A stretch of 64,000 bases of DNA from Epiperipatus broadwayi (GCA_028023455.1 JAQFVV010000350.1:62001-126000), one strand, 5' to 3'; shown: positions 1 through 14,485, counted from the first letter of the stretch. A program made the numbers and translations. The notes: a model not told the origin generated them from the sequence alone.

Positions 1-3000
1 TATTTGCTTGCTTCCTATTCATTGCTAATAATGCTAAATTTAGAAATAATGTGTTAAAGATCTAATAGGAAAATGCTAGTCGAAAGACAGGGTTATAAAT
101 TGCAAAATGTATAAAAGGGGTTTTATTTTTAAGAGAATGATACTCGGACATTTGGTTTGTACAACCATGATTCCTCCTGGGAACTTTTCACATAGCCGAT
201 TCTGCAATTATATGACTGAAACCATGTACTCTATCCAAAGGACTCTCTGAAAGACTTCGAGCTAGTCATGGATGAAGCTTAGTTTTTCATGTTGAGATTA
301 GAGTAGTTATCTTTCGCATTTAGCAACATATCTGAGCTACAATCAGACTCCCTGTTCCAATTCCATACATGAGCTCATGTCTTCAAACACCTGTTTATTG
401 CTACGAACTGTGCCAGTTGAACAGTGCAATCTTTAGATACTGGGTAATATGAACAATGCAGCATATGTGTAATTAGACTCATTTAGGTATAAATTGCTAA
501 ATGATAATTCTGTTTAAATTAATTTAGTGAAAGTAGAACTTTATAGTTAAAAAAAAAAAAAGATAACATAACTCATTCAAAATTATTTGAACCGGTATTA
601 TTCTATTATGTAACTCTTTTGATATTTAGTTACCATTGTTTTATATATATATATTATTGAATTTGCATATAAATGAAGAGTGATTTGATCTATCCCCAGG
701 CTGTCTAAGTTATTAGTTAATTTGATCGTTGTAAGTTTGTTTTAAGGTTTTTTTATAATAGTATGGATTTTAAATAAACTTAGTTTGGAGAGAGATTTGA
801 TATTATTTCATAATATCATCTTGTTGTGTGCCCGGATTACCCTTATCACAAAAAAGTTAGTATAAGCATTAAATTTGGGTAATACTGACCTTGATATTTA
901 GATTAATAAATTTTCTCACTTGTTATTCCTGGTGTTGTCACTTCTTGGATTGGTCTTTCACATTTTCTTTATTAAAATTAATAGTGCCAATCCAAGTCAA
1001 TTGTACATTTCACCTATACCTCTTGGGAAAGTTATTTTTCACTTTTTATATATAGTTTATTTAGAGAGTTATTATCATTTTTGACAAGAATAATTGTAGA
1101 TGATCTTATAGGGAGTAGGGTAAATATTGTACAGATTTTAAAATAGATCAAATTATTTTATTTTACATTATATTACTTTGAATAAATAAAAGTTATTTGA
1201 AAATTAATTCATATGTTTCATTTAGTATATTATAATATTTCAGCTATTACCAAATTATTGTTTACTCTTTAGCGTTATCCATCTATTACAATTTAACATT
1301 TTAGGGGGGTAATAAATAATCAATAATTATGATGGGTGTTCGCATATATGAACTAATTGTTTATTGTGACATGTATGGTGATTAGTAAAAATTAATTATG
1401 ACAGCAACCTAGAGGTAGAAGGAAAAGAAGCTAGTCTAGCATAGTTTGGTTTTAAGCTTTGGGTAGATGGCACCCTCTAGTAATCATACATGTCCCTTAT
1501 AGATCAAACTTGTACCACCACAATATATGCTATGGGGTATTAATTTTCAAAAAAAATGAAAAGCCAATAGAAACTTTTATAAAAGACATAAATGAAATAG
1601 TTGAAAGAATTAAGTATACTGTATAGTAGAAAATACGATAAATAATACAATTATTTTTTTTAAATGCATTATATAAATATTTTAAAATAACAGTTTCGTG
1701 ACATAAAAAATAATGCATAAACTTATTTTTATGGCAAAAATTATAATTTATTTTTTGTTCGAATATAAAAATTATTTTCAGACACTTTATAATATGAATA
1801 TCTTGTAAGCAGCATGCAAGTTAACATCGAAAAGTATTCGTCACACAATAGGACAAAGGTTTTTAATTATTTTGTAAAAGAAAGTCTTTTTAATTTTATT
1901 TTTTGTTGTCTTAAAATTATATTCATGAGAAGTATTTTAATAGTGAGGCATTATCATCCATATTGTATAATTGAATTGACTATAACCAATAATGGAACAT
2001 GTGATATTTTACATTAGGACTAATTAATTGATGTCAAAATTATATTATATGATTATTAGGAATATTAATTATTTTAATAATATATCAATGATGATGATAT
2101 GTTGATAATGGGGGAACATTTCAAGGATTACATAATTCAAATATTGAATTTTGCTTATTACATTGAGGAATGATTTAATTTATTTCATCCAAAGTATTTT
2201 TTTATATTTGTTGTATTTTTTTTAAACATTTATTCACAGAATATTAACTTCTACACTGTATTTAATATATTTTTGGACAATATAAATTGTTATGGTTTTA
2301 AACTCATTTCAAGTTCCTGTATTACTTACTTTTATATTTTGGCTTTATTGTGTTCAAAATTAAGATTATTATTAGTACTAAACTAGTAATGTCTTATTTA
2401 TTTCTACAAATAATTATATAGCAAACATAATGTAGATGGAAAAAAGATTGAAAATAAATTTGTGCTACGTAAAACATTAATAGGATTCAATCTACATAAG
2501 TATTAAAGCAAAAAAAAAATCATGTTTTTCGTGTTTTTACAAGTTCTCTGCCCAATGGAGGTTTAAAATTAATACACAATATGGTATTTAGCCAAGCATC
2601 AACACTTTATCACCATCAGTGATAGTTTACCATTGTTTCCAAATCTTTAAGATTTGTTTTTTATAGTTTGCCATTGTTTCCAAATCTTTAAGATTTATTT
2701 TTTATAGTTTGCCATTGTTTGTGAATCTTTAAAATTATTTATTTTCGCATTTTATATTTAGAAATACAAGTCTATTATATCAAATATTAAAAATCAACAG
2801 TTTGATTTTAAACTAACAGCTTTGATTTGTTATAGAAAATTAGTTTCTCAATCTTTGCTAAAAACATTTAACAAATGTTTATGAACAAAGGGATATTATT
2901 TAGACGAAAATCTATCAAAAGTTTGATATTAACTTCCAATCAATAACAAATTTTATATATTAATGCGATCCAGTGCAAGCCTTAGTAATCAATGGATGCA

Positions 3001-4483
3001 AGAAAGTTTGTGCATAAAATTCCTATCTAATACCTAGTCATCCAATATCTCAGACTAGTTTTTAGCTTGTAAACACAAAGAAATGGTGATCATATGGTGT
3101 TTTATTAACTTTCAACCAACTTAGTTCAAAATTTTCTTAATTCTTCAAGTGCTTTTTTGCCTGTGCATACATAATTCATTTTATTGCTTATTTTTACCTT
3201 TTATCAAATTTATGAATGACTCATTTTAAGTCTCACAAATAATACTAATGTAACTCTTGATGTACAATTATTGTTGCCTTTTAATATACAATCTACCATT
3301 AATTTTACAGTTTAATATGATCTGTCATAAGTTTTTTTTACTATACAATTGGATGCCACTATCACTTAGGAAATCATAATGATAGGAAGTATATTATCTT
3401 TCTTTTTCTATTCACTTTGTTAGTTTTTATAGCATTTAATTTATTACATATTAATTCTTATAGACTTAGTTTATTACTCAATATTTAATAAATTAAGATC
3501 TTGACTAAAAATTTAATTGCAAATGATATTGATTAAAAAGAAAACTTTGCATTTGACATGTGTTGAGAAATTTTTCAACCACAATTGTAGTCAAATCACA
3601 AGAAGTCAGATGCTGGGGAAAAAAAAAAGCTTTCCATTTAGTTGGAATATATACATCAGAAGAATATTCACAGAAAAACTTTGACATTTACAAATGCTGT
3701 GTTCTTTTTATGAAAAGATACCACCAATAACAGAACCATGGAACTGGAATGGACAAGTCTTGAAGCAAGGTTTTGTCTGCCATTATTTCTATGTACAATA
3801 TCAGGATAGAGCCATTCTACTTTCCATTATTGGGAAAGGATGCAGACTTGATTCATGCTTTACTGTGACAAATGGCCAGCTTTTATGGATTTAAATGTGA
3901 GAGGATTTCACTTATTCTATCATGAATCATCAAGAATATTACACAAACCCAATGATAGGAACCAACACACATATCATTGAATGTTATTGGCAGGAAGCCA
4001 AATGATATTTTAAAAAGTGGTATATATCAAAAACTTTTTCAGTCAAAACTAAATCATTTCTGTTGTAAAATTTTAAACCAAAATCAGAAACATGACTTGT
4101 TTATTGCAGTTTTGAATACTTTCCATAAGTAGAATTTATTATTGATTTATAATTATATTTGCCACACATATTTTTATCATTTATTATTATGGATTACTTT
4201 TTTTTGTTTTATAATTTTTTATACAATATATATGTTGCTAAATCTTCTATTTTTATTAGACACATTCAGCACTTGCTAAATCTTGGCTTCCATAGTTGTA
4301 TCAGTATAGTAGATCATGAAACTTAGAGTACATACTAAGCTGGTTCTGTAATATATGTTATAACTTGATTTATTTATTACAAAACAATTTTTATAATGTT
4401 AATTGTGTGCTTTTTTATTCTCATGACCTGATTTTATCTAAAAATACAGAGTGCTAATTTTTTTTACAATTACAAACTTTATA
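1..4483. other. AT-rich intronic DNA upstream of the first visible PDE2A exon
   Basis: I see no supported exon here. The stretch holds homopolymer runs, short TA repeats and one small minisatellite (listed separately). A somewhat less AT-rich patch at 3590-3970 has short open frames but no recognisable protein. It presumably belongs to the preceding PDE2A intron. Confidence 0.5.
2622..2744 (+). repeat. 41-bp minisatellite, three copies
   Basis: The unit begins ATAGTTTGCCATTGTTTCC and repeats at 2622, 2663 and 2704. The first two copies are nearly identical and the third is diverged. Confidence 0.8.
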
Positions 4484-4488
4484 CAAAC

Positions 4489-5129
4489 TGTTGTGTTTGG
4501 CTTGATTTACAGGTTCGGTTCCAAACCAACAGAAAATGTAATGATAAACTACTCAACAATTAATATGTATAATTTATTAGTTACAAAATACACACACATT
4601 AGTTAATCAATAATATTAATATAGTTTATACAATTAATGATGATATAGTCATACCGAGTGACGGAACTCACTTCCACCTATATGATTAGCCTGCCTCATT
4701 AGTTCAAGTAAGACTCTTCTAGCTGCACTGGACATCTTGACTTGAATTGGCTCTAGTTTGGATTCTTCCAGCTGCACTCAGACAGCTTGCCTCGAGTCGA
4801 CTGCAGTCATAGCTGTTTCCAGTCCTAGGTGGACTTAGCTCACTGCATAGACATATCAGTAGTGACTAGTGAAGACACCCTTGCTGTAGGCAGAGGTTTC
4901 ACTGGAGAGCACATTCAGTTATTCAGGTTGACAGAAGTTAACACTCTCTGCCTTGCCTCAAAAAAAGGCTGACTATTTATTGTCAGATCCCTCACCTTAC
5001 TGGGAACACTTGGATTCAGAGCGTGAACCCCAACGAAGGATTCATCCCCATTGGATAGCAACCAGGTGCTTGCCAATCAGGCAAGGAATCTAGAACAGTC
5101 CACTTCTGAGGGAAAGTAGAACTATAACA
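4489..5129 (-). mobile_element. solo LTR, family A (Ty3/Gypsy type)
   Basis: On the + strand it begins TGTTGTGTTTGG and ends TATAACA, so it has TG...CA ends in either orientation. It is flanked by the exact 5-bp duplication CAAAC (4484-4488 and 5130-5134). The same sequence recurs at 14486-15104. A related LTR bounds the element at 50873-55235, which has retropepsin remnants and gives the orientation. No internal coding sequence is left, so this is a solo LTR formed by LTR-LTR recombination. Confidence 0.88.
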
Positions 5130-5134
5130 CAAAC

Positions 5135-5912
5135 ATTTTGTTGTTATAAGTATTTTAATTTGGAAGATCAGAAATTAGCTGCTAAAGAATTTTTAAATTG
5201 TTTATTGTTTTATTCTTAAGAATTTACAAGAAAAATGTTTAAATAAGCTTTTCAACAAATTAAACAATTTTTTTTTAAATGATAAAATAAAAAATAATAA
5301 TTAAAGTATATTCTTTTAAGAATTTTGTAATGAACATTATATAAATTAACAGTTAGTTATTAGAAAAAATAAAGTTAACAAAATTATTATCAGTCCATTT
5401 CTAAGACATTATGATCTTGTTTTTTTAATATATCTTAAGACGATATCTACCTAAGATTTATATCACTTTGAATCTAGATATATTCTTATAATGACTGTCA
5501 GTTTAACTCATTATTTTAGGCAAAACAAGATGACTGTACAATTGATTTTTTTTTTTTTTTGTAATTAGACTATTATTTATATTTTAATTGATATTATTAA
5601 TTTAAGTTTTTATAGAATTTCTATTAAAATTTTAAAAATGTACTTTTTTTATATTTACATTAATCTTCAGTGTTCTGATAACTTCTTTGTTAAAGGAACC
5701 TGAATAATTATTATTGCTGTTAGTTATATTTTTGTACAGTTATATATATCATTAAAAACCATTCAACATTTAGACAATCCCAATATCAGTAACAATCAGT
5801 AATTTCAAACTGTTGTCAAGGCAACCTCCTTTTAACAGTAAAGCTTATATATATATATATAGGTTCACATATATAGTATAACATTTATATTTATATATAT
5901 ATATTTTTTTAG
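5135..5912. other. AT-rich intron end before PDE2A exon
   Basis: There is no gene. It contains poly-T runs and TA repeats (5849-5903) that run into the polypyrimidine tract of the acceptor at 5911. Confidence 0.5.
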
Positions 5913-6025
5913 AAGGATTTGATAAAAGCAACCAGCAACATCACAACTTGTTACTTTTTTTACTAATGACATCATGTGATCTTAGCGATCAAACAAAACC
6001 ATGGAAAAGTTCTAAATCTATCGCA
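5913..6025 (+). CDS. PDE2A: PDE2A-like phosphodiesterase, internal coding exon (catalytic domain)
   Basis: This exon encodes part of the catalytic domain of a cGMP-stimulated cAMP/cGMP phosphodiesterase (PDE2 type). The acceptor AG is at 5911-5912 after a T-rich tract. The first two bases finish a split codon. The frame then reads [10 protein letters not shown], a leucine-rich segment, and [13 protein letters not shown], ending SIA before the donor GTAAGG at 6026. In this enzyme family the Asp of the T-x-C-D-L-S-D motif is a metal-coordinating catalytic residue, and it is present. The peptide follows vertebrate PDE2A almost residue by residue through this stretch. The next exon continues it in phase 0. 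I found no earlier exon in the window, so the N-terminal GAF domains and first half of the catalytic domain lie upstream. Identity is recognised by family resemblance from memory, not by a search. Confidence 0.9.
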
Positions 6026-6683
6026 GTAAGGTTTTTTTTATATTTTTTATGAATAATGGTGATGTGTTTGTATGGGTATATACATATTTATATCTTAAGT
6101 GTATGTTTAATTTTCTATGTGTGGGTATTTTGGGGCATTAGGATATTATGACTAAGGAAAAACACTTGATAATTGTCAATGGTAGTTTTGCCATTATTTG
6201 CATATCTAATTGTTGGTGAATTGGCTGAATTTTTTTTTAAGTCTTAGCATAGTTTTTGTTTGCTATGAGAGGATAAAAGATCTTGAAATCTAATAAATTC
6301 ATAAATACAAAAGAAAGCTCTCTAACCAGAGATTTCAGATTATATTAAAAAGAAAATGTGAATTCATTTTTATAAAATCTTATTATGCATGTTTAAAAAT
6401 TAGTTTATTATAAACAGTTTTGCAGTCAAATATTAACTTTTTAAACATTTTTTTTTTATTATTATTATGAAAAACTAAATACAGTTGTCAGTTCTTGAAA
6501 AGCTATTTTTTTATGTGTTATATTTAGTAGACATATTTTATAACATTAATCCGTTTCAAATTTCAATTAGTATACAGATGTTTAACTTATTTTTAAATTC
6601 AAAAATTATTAAGCTTTTCCATCATCATTTTTGTTATATTTATATAAAAGGGTGAGTAAAATAGAAATGTTACAATATAATTT

Positions 6684-6783
6684 TTTTATATATATACGTC
6701 AAAGGGTCAGCCGGGAAGCGAATCCCGGGACAACTGCTTAGAAAGCAGCTATGCTAGCAACTAGGCCACCAACACTTGACAAC
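6684..6783 (-). mobile_element. tRNA-derived SINE (tRNA-Arg(TCT)-like)
   Basis: The insert is about 100 bp, flanked by an exact 15-bp direct repeat GTTACAATATAATTT (6669-6683 and 6784-6798). On the - strand it contains an A-box-like TGGCCTAGTTGCTAGC, an anticodon-arm hairpin with loop TTTCTAA (anticodon TCT), a B-box-like GGGATTCGCTTCCC and an AT-rich tail. The acceptor stem does not pair, so this is not a working tRNA gene. The long duplication plus tail indicate LINE-mediated insertion. The tRNA-related part is nearly the whole insert. Arg-tRNA-derived SINEs are known in octopus, but I cannot compare the sequences here. Confidence 0.75.
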
Positions 6784-6798
6784 GTTACAATATAATTT

Positions 6799-9329
6799 GA
6801 AGTACCAGAAGCGAGAAAGTTGTAATTTTAAAAGGCACGTTCAATTTTAAAAGAAAAAGAAAAACACTCTAGAAGAAAAGATAATAAATGAGAATTTGAT
6901 GAGAATAGATAAAAATAGAAATAATTAATTACGAAAGGGGGGGGGTGTTTGAAAGGATAAAGAGAAAATATGTAAGATATGTTAGTTTAATTAACGAAAA
7001 GGAAATGAGCTGATTGAATCTAATTAGTGAAATAAGAAGTTGAGGGAAAATAATTTGAATTAATAAGACAGGAAATGATTAGGCTGTGTGAATAAATTAA
7101 AATATACTAATTGAATCTGTAAATGCAGAATTTAATTAGTGAGAAGATAAGTAGAAATTCAGAGAGATATATAAAGAGTGGGGAAAAAGGGATAGAAAAA
7201 ATTCTGTTTTTACAAATGTGCAGAATAAATCGTGTTTTCTATATCATCAACCAGTTAGCAGAAAAGTTATATAACGGAGAATTGGTACCACAAGACATCA
7301 TGGAGATACCTGCCTTAGACACCAGTTACATGAAAGTTAATGAGCTGGTTAGAACTTTATACAGATCATCCTGATTGTATTATTTCATATATGCCTGACA
7401 AGATTCTCTGATAATTTACTACTAAATGGCAAAGTAGAAACATATATTGTTTGATTGTTATAAATTTATGGGACGTAGCAAACAATAACTGTCTCTAGTT
7501 AAGGGTTGCTATATTTAATAAAAAAGGCAATGGTAGATTTTATTTTTAACTTGGGTAGTTTAGAGTTTTGAATCATTGGGGGACATATTATTTGTTTATC
7601 ATATAAATAAAAACTTAATTTTAGCATATTGGGTTTATAAATTAATTGAATATTATTTTAATCTATTTTACTGTGATATTTTAATAGTTGTTTGCAAATA
7701 CATAGCAAAAGTTGGCACAGTCAAAAACCTGAACCAAGTTAGGGAGCTAAGCCTAATATTATGAAATAAGATAGATAGTAGGCTTTCTAATATCAGATTT
7801 ATTCACATATTGCAATAACATTAGAGAATGTTTTACCATGTTATCTTTTTGTTTAGATTGGATGCATTAAATTGTATTTCTAAATTTCAGCAATTTATAA
7901 AATTAACAAAGGGTTGATTATTATTTTATAAAGAAGAATGTAAAATCAAAACTGATACAACTTCATCAAAATAGTCGTTTCTTCTAGCAACTATTATTAT
8001 TATTACTGGCCATTATTAGGAGATGATTATTGACAACATTCTGAAACATTTAATTCAAAAACATTTTTTTTAAACTCAAGTTATTTTAATTAAAAAGAAA
8101 ACTGATAATATATCAAATAAGGGAAATTAAGAAGTTTATAAATAAACTTCAATTATAATGATGATATAATGGCATTATCCATATTAGCTAAAGAAATACT
8201 AAAAAATTTCCTCATAGATGAGTCACGGGTAATGTTTTTTGAATAGTGGGCTGCATCATTAAAAAATTTTTTACAAATATATTTTGTTCAAAAGTGTACC
8301 AAACAAAAATGTTTTTTTTTTTTTTTAAGAAAATTTGTAACTTATATGTAACAAAAAATAGAAAAACTATTGTATTTACGAATCTTAATGAAAAAAAATA
8401 GATATTATAGATTTTTTATCCAATCATAAGAAATCTGAAAAAATATTCAGATGCCTTTGACTAGCTAATGTAGATGGATGAAGTGTGTGATTAGTCCAGA
8501 GTTACTTTAAGTTTCATTTCAAAAACTTTGACATGAGTATAAAATTTTTGAATTAACTGTTTTTTCTTTTGTGATTTTAAATTAAGAAACTATCCAAAAA
8601 GAGAAAAATGAGCTTAAAATGCTTTCAAGACATGGATTATTGTCAAACAAACAATTGGAAGAATATATTATAAAACGATATCTCAACTTAAATTTTATCT
8701 TTCAAACTTCTAAAAAGATTTTGGCTGATTAAATCATTAATAACCTCAGATTTTGATTCAATGCATAAATTAGAAAAATTTATCTATGGAAAAAAAAATC
8801 TACATTTGGCTAGAACATATAAAAAATAATAAAGTTTCAGGAAAAATGTATTTTGTCATCCTAAATTCTTAGCATGAAAACATATACAAACAGTTTTACC
8901 AAAAACAAACAAACAAAAATAAAGATAAACAATTTTCCTAAATTGGAAATTAAATATATATATATAAAAAAAGGTTTATATAAGAAGATTAAATAAAATT
9001 AAAAATTATAGGGATCAAACAATATTTATTTTCAGTAGTTTTACTTAACTCCATCTTTTAAAACTCATAGCAGAGGCTGGAAAATATTCTTGCCAACTTT
9101 TTTATACTTCATTTAATTATTAATTCTACTCATCTGACCCTAGATCATTGCCTTGGTTTTTATTTTCTATTCAATAAAAAAGAAAAGAATATATATATAT
9201 TATTGTGGATTTTATTCCATCTTTTTATTTATAACTCTGTTTTTCTAATAATGTAGTCTAAATAATTTTTATTTCTTTTTAATATCAAAATTTTGCACAG
9301 CTGAATTTACTTTCTCATTGGTTTCTATA
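6799..9329. other. AT-rich intronic DNA
   Basis: No supported gene. A purine-rich stretch at about 6820-7200 runs into a short open frame at 7123-7374 that matches nothing I know. The rest is poly-A/T and low-complexity DNA. Confidence 0.45.
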
Positions 9330-9510
9330 GATTCATTCTTTTTAATTCCTCATTAATGAACTGTCCTGTACAGAACCTTTCAATAAATTCAACTGTGGTT
9401 TTGGATCAATCATAATTTTAAGATTGCTTCATCAGACCAAATGATAACATTAATAAATCTTTGGTCACTGGGTTTTTTAATACAATTTTCCATCATTTAG
9501 ATACATAAAG
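9330..9510 (-). pseudogene. possible mariner/Tc1-type transposase remnant
   Basis: On the - strand a short stretch reads INVIIWSDEAILKL, then a stop, then IQNHS and IY at the spacing of the second-Asp region of mariner/Tc1 transposases (WSDEA-x-F-x-L ... N-x-H-x-x-x-YW). Stops interrupt it and no terminal repeats were found. This is a motif-level resemblance only. Confidence 0.35.
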
Positions 9511-12500
9511 CATTGTCTTTAAAATTTCAATAATTTGTGCTAAGTTTCAACAGCTATAAAACATTAAATTTATGGATTTGAATTTTTAATCTGGTTATGC
9601 TATTAAGGGACATTGAATCTTTTTAACTGTTACATTGTAGATATTGTAATGATCAGATTCATACATTCACATAACAAAATCCAGAATCCAGGCAAAGTTG
9701 ACCAAAATGAGATGGTGAAATCTCGAATCCGACCAAACTTTAACTCATTTGCCAGTACTCCATGATTTAACACCTTATGAATGACATTTCTGAGGTTATA
9801 CATGGGTCTCAATTTCTTCTGCAAGCTGGCTCTGAACAGGGAGAAACATGAGACTCAAGAGCAATTGGCAATTTAACTAAAGATTTAAAATAAGCTCTTA
9901 ACACATTAGTTACTTAAAACAATGCATATTCAACATATTAAATTGTTAAAGAATTGGAACAAGATAATATGATTTGGATTGAATAGGACTATGAGCAAGA
10001 AAGATATAAAACAATTTTATATTTTAAACAGGTTTATTAAAACAATAACATAAAATGAAATAAAAATGACAAGGATTATATAATTAAGCATGTGTGATCA
10101 ATGCCCGCAAGCATTTTCATAGTGGATGAGACTATTATCAATACAGCAATCTCATTTTAACATATTAAAGTGGGTGTATGTGAGGTTAAAAAATCATGCC
10201 TGTAATCATTTAATATACCCATCCTATTGTGCATGATTTGCTAATGTTACAAGATGATAACCTAGCCGAGATGATGACTACATACAGTTCTAACAGGGCT
10301 GTTATATATATTAACAGTGTGAGTGAATTAATAAGCTCAAAATAATGCAGATTCAACCTGCTAATATAAGGAGGAAAAGAACTAGTTACTTTTAGATTCG
10401 TATATACATATACACTATGGTGCTAAATAAAATATTAAGGAATAAGTTTGTAGTATGAATGAGTAATTTTCAAAAGCTTCAGCATCAAATGTTCAGTGCT
10501 CTGAGACCTGGATGGTTTGCTGCAATTATTATATGGACAGATAAGTTTAGGAACTCTGATTAGCTTTATAAACATGGTCTGGACCTTCGTGTTCCAGTTC
10601 TAATAAAGTAGCCATATCCGAACAAAGACATGGGGCAGCTGGTTACCATGAACCCATTTTAAAAGATGCAGCAAAATGTAAATGTACAAATGTGTACTTC
10701 ATAAAGGCACACTCGCAATGCACACCCAAAATACCAATATGTATACATATAATCAATTAATTGCCTAAAAACAGATAGCTTCTATCTGCCAAACCAACAC
10801 AACTCAGTTCTTAAACTAGCATTATACTTATGCTAACAAAAAGAGCTTAAATTAAGTTATAATCTAAGTTAAAATACTGAATCTGCATATATATATATTT
10901 GTAATTAAAGAGGGAACGTATATTTGATAGACATTAATAAATATTAACAATATACTTTAATATCATCTCTAGCTAGCACATAACTTCTAACCAACAGATA
11001 TCAAAAGTCATAAGTTATAATAACTGACTAAGCAAACCCTTGTGAAATATAATGCAGTTACAACATATATAAAATCATGATAACAACGAGCACGTAGTGA
11101 TCGATTATTATCTATCAATGTAGTATTTCGAAACACTAATTTAATATGCGAAGTAGCAATCTTAAATATTTAAAGTGGAAATTTTAATTATCTCCATATA
11201 AAGTTTGTTAACAATTAGTAGTTGCTGTTTCAAAAGATTGGCATATTATAACATAAATAATAAATTCATATAAAATTATTAAAACAATAAATCTAGGCAT
11301 GATTGCAGTTCTAAGAAATTTAAGTCATAATTGATTGCAGTTATTTATAGATTAGGAGAATAAATTATTTTACTTTATAAAGATGAATTCAGGCAAGTTT
11401 TACATAGTTACTTTATAAATGATTTAATTTAACTGATTTTAAGAAATAAGATTGAATGTTCATTATAGTAAATAAGCTAACTTAATATTTAGATTACAGA
11501 TTTAAAGATTAAATTATAGAGCTCTGCAGTCTTTGAAAGAAATATTACCAATCTTCTTGGTTGTAGCTTGTAATGCAGGCACATCAGTTGGTGGGCATAG
11601 TGGCACTCTCCTTGGGATAGGTGGTTTTGATTAAGGTGTCTTCTTTTTGCAGTAGGCTGCTGGAAGGTTTCCCTTTTCTGTGATGATGATCATGTCATCA
11701 GGCATGTAGGGGTGAACAGAGATCGCCATCTCCTGCCAGAGAGATGGAAAACCTATGTTTGCCTAGCCAGACATGTCAGAGTGAAAACTGGTATGGATTC
11801 TGGTAGGCAATGCTTTTCAAAATTATAGAATGAATTTTTACAGCAATAAATATGACCTATTTATACAATTCAAGGATTAGAATATCTTGTTGTCAACAAG
11901 ACTATTTACTCCTTGAGAATCAATTAGCACCCTCTGAAATTATATAACTCAATTCATTTAAACCTTCCTGTTACTTTTTTAACAGAATGTTTTTACTTAA
12001 ACATGACCATTTTAAATTCCTAATGACTTCAATAGTTTTAGTTCAGTAATTTTGTTTACTAAAATTATACATCTTTGGAAAAATATTATTACTTAGAGAC
12101 AACGTAAATTACCTCATCAAGCTATGTTAAAGCAGATGTTCCCAGCAGGGCTTTTGTTTATGACTTATTTAAGGTTAAAGTTAAGAATCGTTATAACTTT
12201 TAACAATATTACTCTACATATAACATGGTCATATGTAGATCATGCCTATACATGCAATTTTAAATATAAAATAAATCAAATCAACTCTTTTTAACAAAAT
12301 AAAATCGATAACAAAATATATTCTTTTAAAATAAATATGCACACTGTAATATATATATATAAACTGATGATATCACAGTCATTTCTCTGCATTGTAGGAG
12401 TATATATATACTCATACATACATGTAATCAATATATATAGATTATATTTGCATTATTATTATACTTATGAAAATAAATATATAACTTGTTAAGTTACTAT

Positions 12501-14480
12501 TTTTCATTCTTTAAAATGAAAAATGATGTTGTTGACAAAAGACTGTTGACAAGGTGATAAATGACCTCTGGGTTCACAGTTTATCGAATTAAAGGAAATG
12601 AAATTAACTTAGTGTTTTAATATCTAATTGTTATTGCAACAATGAGAATGCATATGCTTCAGCGAGCTGATGGAGCGAGATATTATATATTAATTCTATT
12701 CTTGTTGTTAGAAGAATAAGGATTCTATTTTTATCAGCTATATTCTCATAAAAACTTCTACTATGTTTGATTTCAAAGAATAGTGTAAGTTGAAGTTTGT
12801 ATTTTGAACAATTGAATACTCATTAGAAGAAATTTCTTATATTTATTCAAAGAAAATAATCTAAATATATATTTTGTGTTCTATAAAAAATTGTTTGAAT
12901 TACGTTTTAAAATCTAAACAGCGTCTTAGAAAAAAAGAACATGTTTATAAAAACTTCATTCAAATTTAATGTACTTTACATTATAAAGAAAATGCAAAGT
13001 GGCTAGAACACAAATATTTATCATGGGATAGATAAAATGCATTTGCCTAATCAAATATATATGTGGGAATAACATCGTTTGCTGAATGCCTTAAAATTAT
13101 TAAGAAATTAGATCTTCAAAATGGAATTATGAATGCCTTAAAATTATAAAAATTAGATCTTTAAAGTGGAATTATAAATGTTAATGAAGGAACTTTGTAT
13201 TAAGAAGATGAATATAAAGAGGAAACTAAATGTCAACTTAGGATATCCTAATATTATTATCTTTAATGTTTAACAACAAAGGAATCAAAAAACTGCGTCT
13301 TCGAAGGATTTTCATTCGCGAGGAACATTACCTTTTGTAAATACCATTTAAGATTTTTGAAAATTATAATTAGGAAAGTTAATTTCATTTTCTTTATCAT
13401 TGTATTCATTTTATTATAAAAATGAATAATAAGAGAGAATTAATAATTTAGAATATTTTTGTTTTTATTTATGATTAATAAAGATTTAAATATTAGTTAA
13501 TAAATGTTAATTTTGGGGACGGGATAATGTGAACTTAGAGGTAAGAGATTAAATTATTTTTAAATCCACATATTATTATTTTCGATGACATGACACTACG
13601 TTGTTTATACTAATCTAAATAGTTTAACAGTAATGTATGATAAATGAATAAATGATTAACATTGTTGTGAAGTATATATTTTTATATTAATAAATATAAA
13701 TTACAGACAATCATTTTAACGAATGAAGGTATTATATACAAATGATTGGATTATTATTTGTATAACCCAATTATTGTAAAATAACGTTAATATAAATGTC
13801 TAAATATTAGGATACTTATATTTTATATACATTGTAAAATCACTTAGTGTTATAGGTTTAGAAAATATATCTACCGTAAGCAAAGAAAATATTTATATTT
13901 TTAATATAAGGAGGTAGATATATAAATATTTTTTTATATATATTGTAAAATTTAAATTATTTAATTGTTAAATAAATAATTATGTTTTTTATATTAAATG
14001 AAGTCTTCAATTTTGTTTTATTTGAATTAAAGAGTTAGTGAGATTCTTTGTTAATATTACTTTAAAATATTGATAGGAACCCCTGAAGAGAGTAAATCGT
14101 TAAACTTCCCTGAGTTCGAAATCTGAGCATAACGGTAAAGTTAATTAAGGTGAAAATTGATTTGATGTGGTTGGGATATAATAATTTTTTTAAATAATAA
14201 ATTAGTTATTGGGAACAAATATAGTCTTATATCAAAATTAAATCACATCATTCGTGGCATCCTATATGAAGACCTTAAATCTGACTATAGTGAGATGCGA
14301 CTGCCTTAACTTATCTTGTTGAGAGGGGGCATACCGTTACAGCATATATATGTGTGATTATACCTATATAACCGTGTTGATGCTTATATACATGTACTCA
14401 GAGAGGGTTTAAATCTGGCACAAATGGAGTTGTGGGGAAAAATAGATGAAACAGTTATGCGGGACAGAATATACTGTTTC
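9511..14480. other. intronic DNA with unclassified old repeat material
   Basis: No supported gene. Patches at about 9660-9840, 10440-10760 and 11520-11820 are less AT-rich and look like eroded transposons, but I could not assign them. The 14080-14470 segment is similar in character. The remainder is low-complexity AT-rich DNA with TA runs. Confidence 0.4.
13084..13176 (+). repeat. 47-bp tandem duplication
   Basis: GAATGCCTTAAAATTAT starts at 13084 and again at 13131. The two units (13084-13130 and 13131-13176) differ by a few substitutions and a small deletion. Confidence 0.75.
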
Positions 14481-14485
14481 AATAT

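Noticed and set aside
3590-3970. Less AT-rich patch with short open frames
   Set aside because: Frames on both strands are short and do not match PDE2A or any other protein I know.
7123-7374. 83-codon open frame on the + strand in a PDE2A intron
   Set aside because: No recognisable motif or splice signals, and it is embedded in a purine-rich AT stretch. It could be an old transposon fragment, but nothing supports that.
11520-11820. GC-richer segment that might encode an integrase tail on the - strand
   Set aside because: A loose resemblance in one frame with several stops. Too weak to call.
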